From an uncultured Alistipes sp. (GTDB lineage: Bacteria; Bacteroidota; Bacteroidia; Bacteroidales; Rikenellaceae): a stretch of DNA of 6,658 nt. Positions 3,956 through 6,658 of the stretch are shown here, piece after piece. The notes beneath the pieces were generated by a model. The model did not search any database, was not told where the DNA came from, and saw only the letters and a list, made by a program, of their open reading frames with translations. How positions within the stretch are numbered: position 1 is the first letter of the stretch; each line of letters opens with the position of its first letter. Location of the stretch: assembly GCA_900766655.1 (NCBI GenBank), contig CAAFWE010000263.1, positions 1 through 6,658 of the forward strand, given 5' to 3'. Both the position numbers and the translations under genes were made by a program.

Positions 3956-6658
3956 CTAAAACTTCTTCTTATCAAACTGTGGTTTCTCGCCCATAAACTT
4001 CGGTGGACGCTGATTGAACTGCGAAGAGCCGCTTGTACTGCTAACGCCATCCCACTCAGCACGGGTTTCAGGTCTTGCCGATGATGGCAACGACTCGTAG
4101 TCCTTTGCTTTGAATGCCTCGAACGAATACTCCTCGCCCGCATACTTCATAATGCGTTTAACCATCGCCTCACGAGATATTGCGTTGTAGTATGGGATAT
4201 TGTTGTTCATACAGCTTGTTGCCTCCGAACGATAGACACCGCGGGCGTGCATATGTGCACCCTCGTAAATATCAACGACATCGGAGTATTGTGGGTCAAA
4301 AATCAGGTGCGACCACTCTATCTCATTCCAATTGCCCGTAAGAGAGATATTCTCGAAGAAACCGCATAACTTCCACATCCAAATTTTAGGTCGCACATCG
4401 CCACAGTCTGGACACGCTGAGATAAATGCATTGTGGTGGATATACTCATCAGCCAACTTACCGAATCCGTGACCACCCGCCTCGTGGTGAACAATACCGC
4501 GGAAGTCGTATGGCGCAGGGTCGGTACTCATAGGACATATTGCTACTGCCGAACCATCACCATACATATAGCAGACTCCGCTATACTCGTAGCTATTCTC
4601 AACGAGTATAATGAGTGTATTGCTTACATTATCATTGATTGGAGCAGTGCAAGCACCAGCAAATACTGTTTCAATATTAGGAGAAACCTCACCATTCAAA
4701 GTGTATTGCGAGCCAAAACGAGCCTCACGAATGGTGTTGACTGTTCCCATACCGCTATCGGCTGACATACCCACTACGGCATATACATTGAAGTAATCCT
4801 TGTATGTTATATAAGGTTCGATATCGAAGAAGTAGGTGTAAGCGTCCTGCATAGCCTTAACATACTTACCCTCCGAGATGTCTTTTGCATCGAAGCAGTC
4901 GCCCATCAGCACGATATTTACGCCATTGCCAACGGTTGCAGTCTGATGGGTAATCAAATCACCATCACCATATTCGTAGTCGTACTGTTCGACAGTTATC
5001 TTTGTGCGGTAATCTTTATCATTAAGTAAGAACACTATCTCACCCCCGCGACCGCTATGAGTAGTATATGTCATACTGCCGGACGAATTAAGTGTACCAA
5101 CCTTAAATGTACCCACATCGCTGGTCGCCATCTCGTTTACGGTAATAGCAACCTCGACCTTGCCCTCGCCTGATGATGGAGTGATGGTTACCCACTCCGG
5201 AGCAGACTCTACCGACCAAGCCTCGCCAGCAGGGGCACGAAGAACAAAGGTCTTTGAGTGTTTTGCGTTGAGTGTGCGGAGCAAGTTGCGAGAGATTGAG
5301 AACTCACGGTGAGCAGCAATGCGCTTAAACTCGCTCCAACCCGATGCAAACTGATACTTCTTGACCGACTCCTCTGGCACCTCAATGGTAAAGTTGTTTT
5401 TTTGTACGCCATCAAATGCTGTAGAATTGATGGTAGGAGGAATCTTTGCCTTGCTGACTATAGAGGATACAAAGTAGCAGTTTGCAAATGCATTCGACTC
5501 TACAACCGCCACATCCTTGTGTAGCACAATACCCTCAATATTCCTACAATTGTAAAATAACTGCGATGGAATAGCAACAATGTTCTCTGGGATCTCAACT
5601 ATACCGCTCAATCTCCAACAACCTTTAAATGCACCTGATCCAAGCAAAACAAGTCCTTTCGGAAGAACGAGCGTTCCGTTAAATTCAGTATTCGCGAATG
5701 CCTCGACACCAATTGTAGTAACAGTTGAAGGAATATTCAATTCGCCCTTGAACTTTGTGTTGCGAAATGCATAAGCCTCGATAGATACCAAACCCTCAGG
5801 AAGAGTAAGATTTCCCGTAAATCCACATGATTCAAATGCTCCTCCATTATAATATTCTATCGTTTTTATGCCTTTAGGTATAGTTAATGATCCTATTAAA
5901 CCCTTACAATTATAAAATGCACTTCCACCAATACTTTCTAAAGCATCAGGCAGAACTAGATTTCCTTTTATCGAAGAGCCAGAGAATGCGAAAGAACCGA
6001 TAATTTTTAGTGAAGCTGGCAATGATAGTTCACACATTAAAGAGCCACAACCACTAAATGCTCCATAGCCAATCTCTTCCAAGGTTGACGGAAACTGAAT
6101 ATTTGTAATATCGGTTCCGTCAAACCCTGCTACATACCTCAAGCCCTCAGGAAGCTGTACTGTTCCCGTAAGCGAAGTACTGCTGAAAGCTCCGCGTTCA
6201 ATTCGCTCCAACTTTTCAGGCAATACACACCGGCTAAGGATAGTCTTACTGGAGAATGCACCTGATGGGATCTTATACACGCCATCAACCTTACTCTCAA
6301 CCTCTTTAAGGTTAAGACGCATCAATGAAGTCATTTTAGAGCGCATAAAGGTATAGTCTACATCATTGATCTGTCCAGTTAGTTTCAGGTTTTTAATAGC
6401 AGCTATATCCATTTCCAATCTATCAACCATAGTCTTCTCCAAACGACCAGCCTCTGGCGAGTGAACAACAACATACTCACGAGCATCGTCCTGGTGCGAA
6501 GCGTTGTCCGCCTCCCAAGCGGTGATAGCAACGCTAACCTCCTTGAACTCGATGCCTGTCTGCTCCTTCTTCGACACCTCGATAGTAAACTTATGCATCT
6601 TGCCCGACACATAGTCAAAAGTTGTAGGCACACCATCTACCTTATATTTATAATTATA
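3956..6658 (-). CDS. LRR / M64-family metallopeptidase, N-terminus cut off
   Basis: The frame is open from base 6658 to TAG 3958-3956 (900 residues visible, numbered from the first full codon). The GTG at 6631 is internal: nine further residues (YNYKYKVDG) precede it in frame and fit the domain, so the true start lies outside. Residues 1-75 look like the end of a fimbrillin-like module (SGKMHKFTIEVSKKE, then ITAWEAD). BspA-type LRRs span about 125-418, ending in the usual cap around GWSEFKRI. A BACON-like domain follows (about 452-558; PEWVTITPSSGEG, final ITVEQY). The M64 domain (about 578-850) shows FFDIEPYITYKDYFNVYAV, the metal site HHEAGGHGFGKLADEY (724-739), and a possible Met-turn SCMNNN with the family-typical YYNAISREA. 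M64 is named for an IgA-cleaving peptidase, but the substrate here is unknown. The last 45 residues are polar and low in complexity. The protein is probably secreted to the surface, although its signal peptide is not in the window. Confidence 0.92.
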   Translation of the reverse strand, partial: YNYKYKVDGVPTTFDYVSGKMHKFTIEVSKKEQTGIEFKEVSVAITAWEADNASHQDDAREYVVVHSPEAGRLEKTMVDRLEMDIAAIKNLKLTGQINDVDYTFMRSKMTSLMRLNLKEVESKVDGVYKIPSGAFSSKTILSRCVLPEKLERIERGAFSSTSLTGTVQLPEGLRYVAGFDGTDITNIQFPSTLEEIGYGAFSGCGSLMCELSLPASLKIIGSFAFSGSSIKGNLVLPDALESIGGSAFYNCKGLIGSLTIPKGIKTIEYYNGGAFESCGFTGNLTLPEGLVSIEAYAFRNTKFKGELNIPSTVTTIGVEAFANTEFNGTLVLPKGLVLLGSGAFKGCWRLSGIVEIPENIVAIPSQLFYNCRNIEGIVLHKDVAVVESNAFANCYFVSSIVSKAKIPPTINSTAFDGVQKNNFTIEVPEESVKKYQFASGWSEFKRIAAHREFSISRNLLRTLNAKHSKTFVLRAPAGEAWSVESAPEWVTITPSSGEGKVEVAITVNEMATSDVGTFKVGTLNSSGSMTYTTHSGRGGEIVFLLNDKDYRTKITVEQYDYEYGDGDLITHQTATVGNGVNIVLMGDCFDAKDISEGKYVKAMQDAYTYFFDIEPYITYKDYFNVYAVVGMSADSGMGTVNTIREARFGSQYTLNGEVSPNIETVFAGACTAPINDNVSNTLIILVENSYEYSGVCYMYGDGSAVAICPMSTDPAPYDFRGIVHHEAGGHGFGKLADEYIHHNAFISACPDCGDVRPKIWMWKLCGFFENISLTGNWNEIEWSHLIFDPQYSDVVDIYEGAHMHARGVYRSEATSCMNNNIPYYNAISREAMVKRIMKYAGEEYSFEAFKAKDYESLPSSARPETRAEWDGVSSTSGSSQFNQRPPKFMGEKPQFDKKKF
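5408..6286 (-). repeat. BspA-type leucine-rich repeat array (about 12 units)
   Basis: Within the peptidase gene, units of 23-26 residues follow the pattern L-x-L-P-x-x-L-x-x-I-x-x-x-A-F-x-x-x-x-x-x-G-x. Clear examples begin LVLPDALESIGGSAFYN, LTLPEGLVSIEAYAF and LVLPKGLVLLGSGAF. The third unit (LPEGLRYVAGFDGTDITN) has lost the AF element, and the last two are degenerate. Such LRR_5 arrays typically form a curved binding surface in secreted proteins. The DNA of this block is AT-richer than both flanking parts of the gene. Confidence 0.88.

Noticed and set aside
4433..4796. Open plus-strand frames of 61-110 codons opposite the peptidase gene
   Set aside because: They lie wholly inside a strongly supported minus-strand coding region with recognisable M64 motifs, lack family features, and are explained as antisense shadows. 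The same holds for the plus-strand frames near 586-798, 5309-5524 and 5580-5774.
6403..6636. Minus-strand frame overlapping the start of the visible peptidase gene, very rich in Arg, Leu and Ser
   Set aside because: It is an alternate-frame shadow of the fimbrillin-like and linker coding sequence. The composition is typical of out-of-frame translation and the main frame has conserved motifs.

Overview
The window looks like a metagenomic contig from a gut-type member of the Bacteroidales (Bacteroides, Alistipes or Prevotella relatives). The grounds are a fimbrillin-type (Mfa-like) lipoprotein with FISUMP domains, BspA-type leucine-rich repeats joined to an M64 peptidase domain, A-rich start regions without Shine-Dalgarno sites, and one promoter-like site of the Bacteroides TTTG / TAnnTTTG kind. 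The genus cannot be fixed from the sequence. The first 12 bases are leftover Illumina adapter, and both contig ends cut through genes.

Every supported gene is on the minus strand, so the window reads right to left. At the right (6658-3956) is a large gene open to the contig end. It encodes the end of a fimbrillin-like module, about twelve BspA-type LRRs, a BACON-like beta domain and an M64 (IgA-peptidase family) zinc peptidase domain. A 137-base gap follows, filled by a long imperfect inverted repeat (3836-3948). Next is a complete 963-residue lipoprotein (3818-927): signal peptide with lipobox Cys19, Mfa-like fimbrillin domain, Gly/Asn/Asp linker and two tandem FISUMP units. Almost touching its stop is an AT-rich gene (about 923-366) for an unrecognised protein with one C-terminal membrane segment. 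A strong intrinsic terminator (322-356) closes the cluster. Beyond it a quiet AT-rich gap (113-321) carries a candidate promoter for a further gene, of which only the first 33 codons (112-13) are present.

My reading is a three-gene surface cluster: a peptidase with an LRR binding platform, then a fimbrillin-type lipoprotein whose C-terminal lectin-like units could bind a ligand, then a small membrane protein. No promoter or terminator is visible between the three, which fits one transcript. Cooperation between the products is inferred from adjacency and domain types only.

Points that deserve attention are the two FISUMP units (a core identical in protein but with 17 synonymous changes, against strongly divergent C-terminal tails), the HExxxH spacing of the peptidase motif, the AT-rich LRR block inside a more GC-rich gene, and the repeat element between genes 1 and 2. 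I see no tRNA, rRNA, CRISPR array, transposase, integrase or reverse transcriptase.
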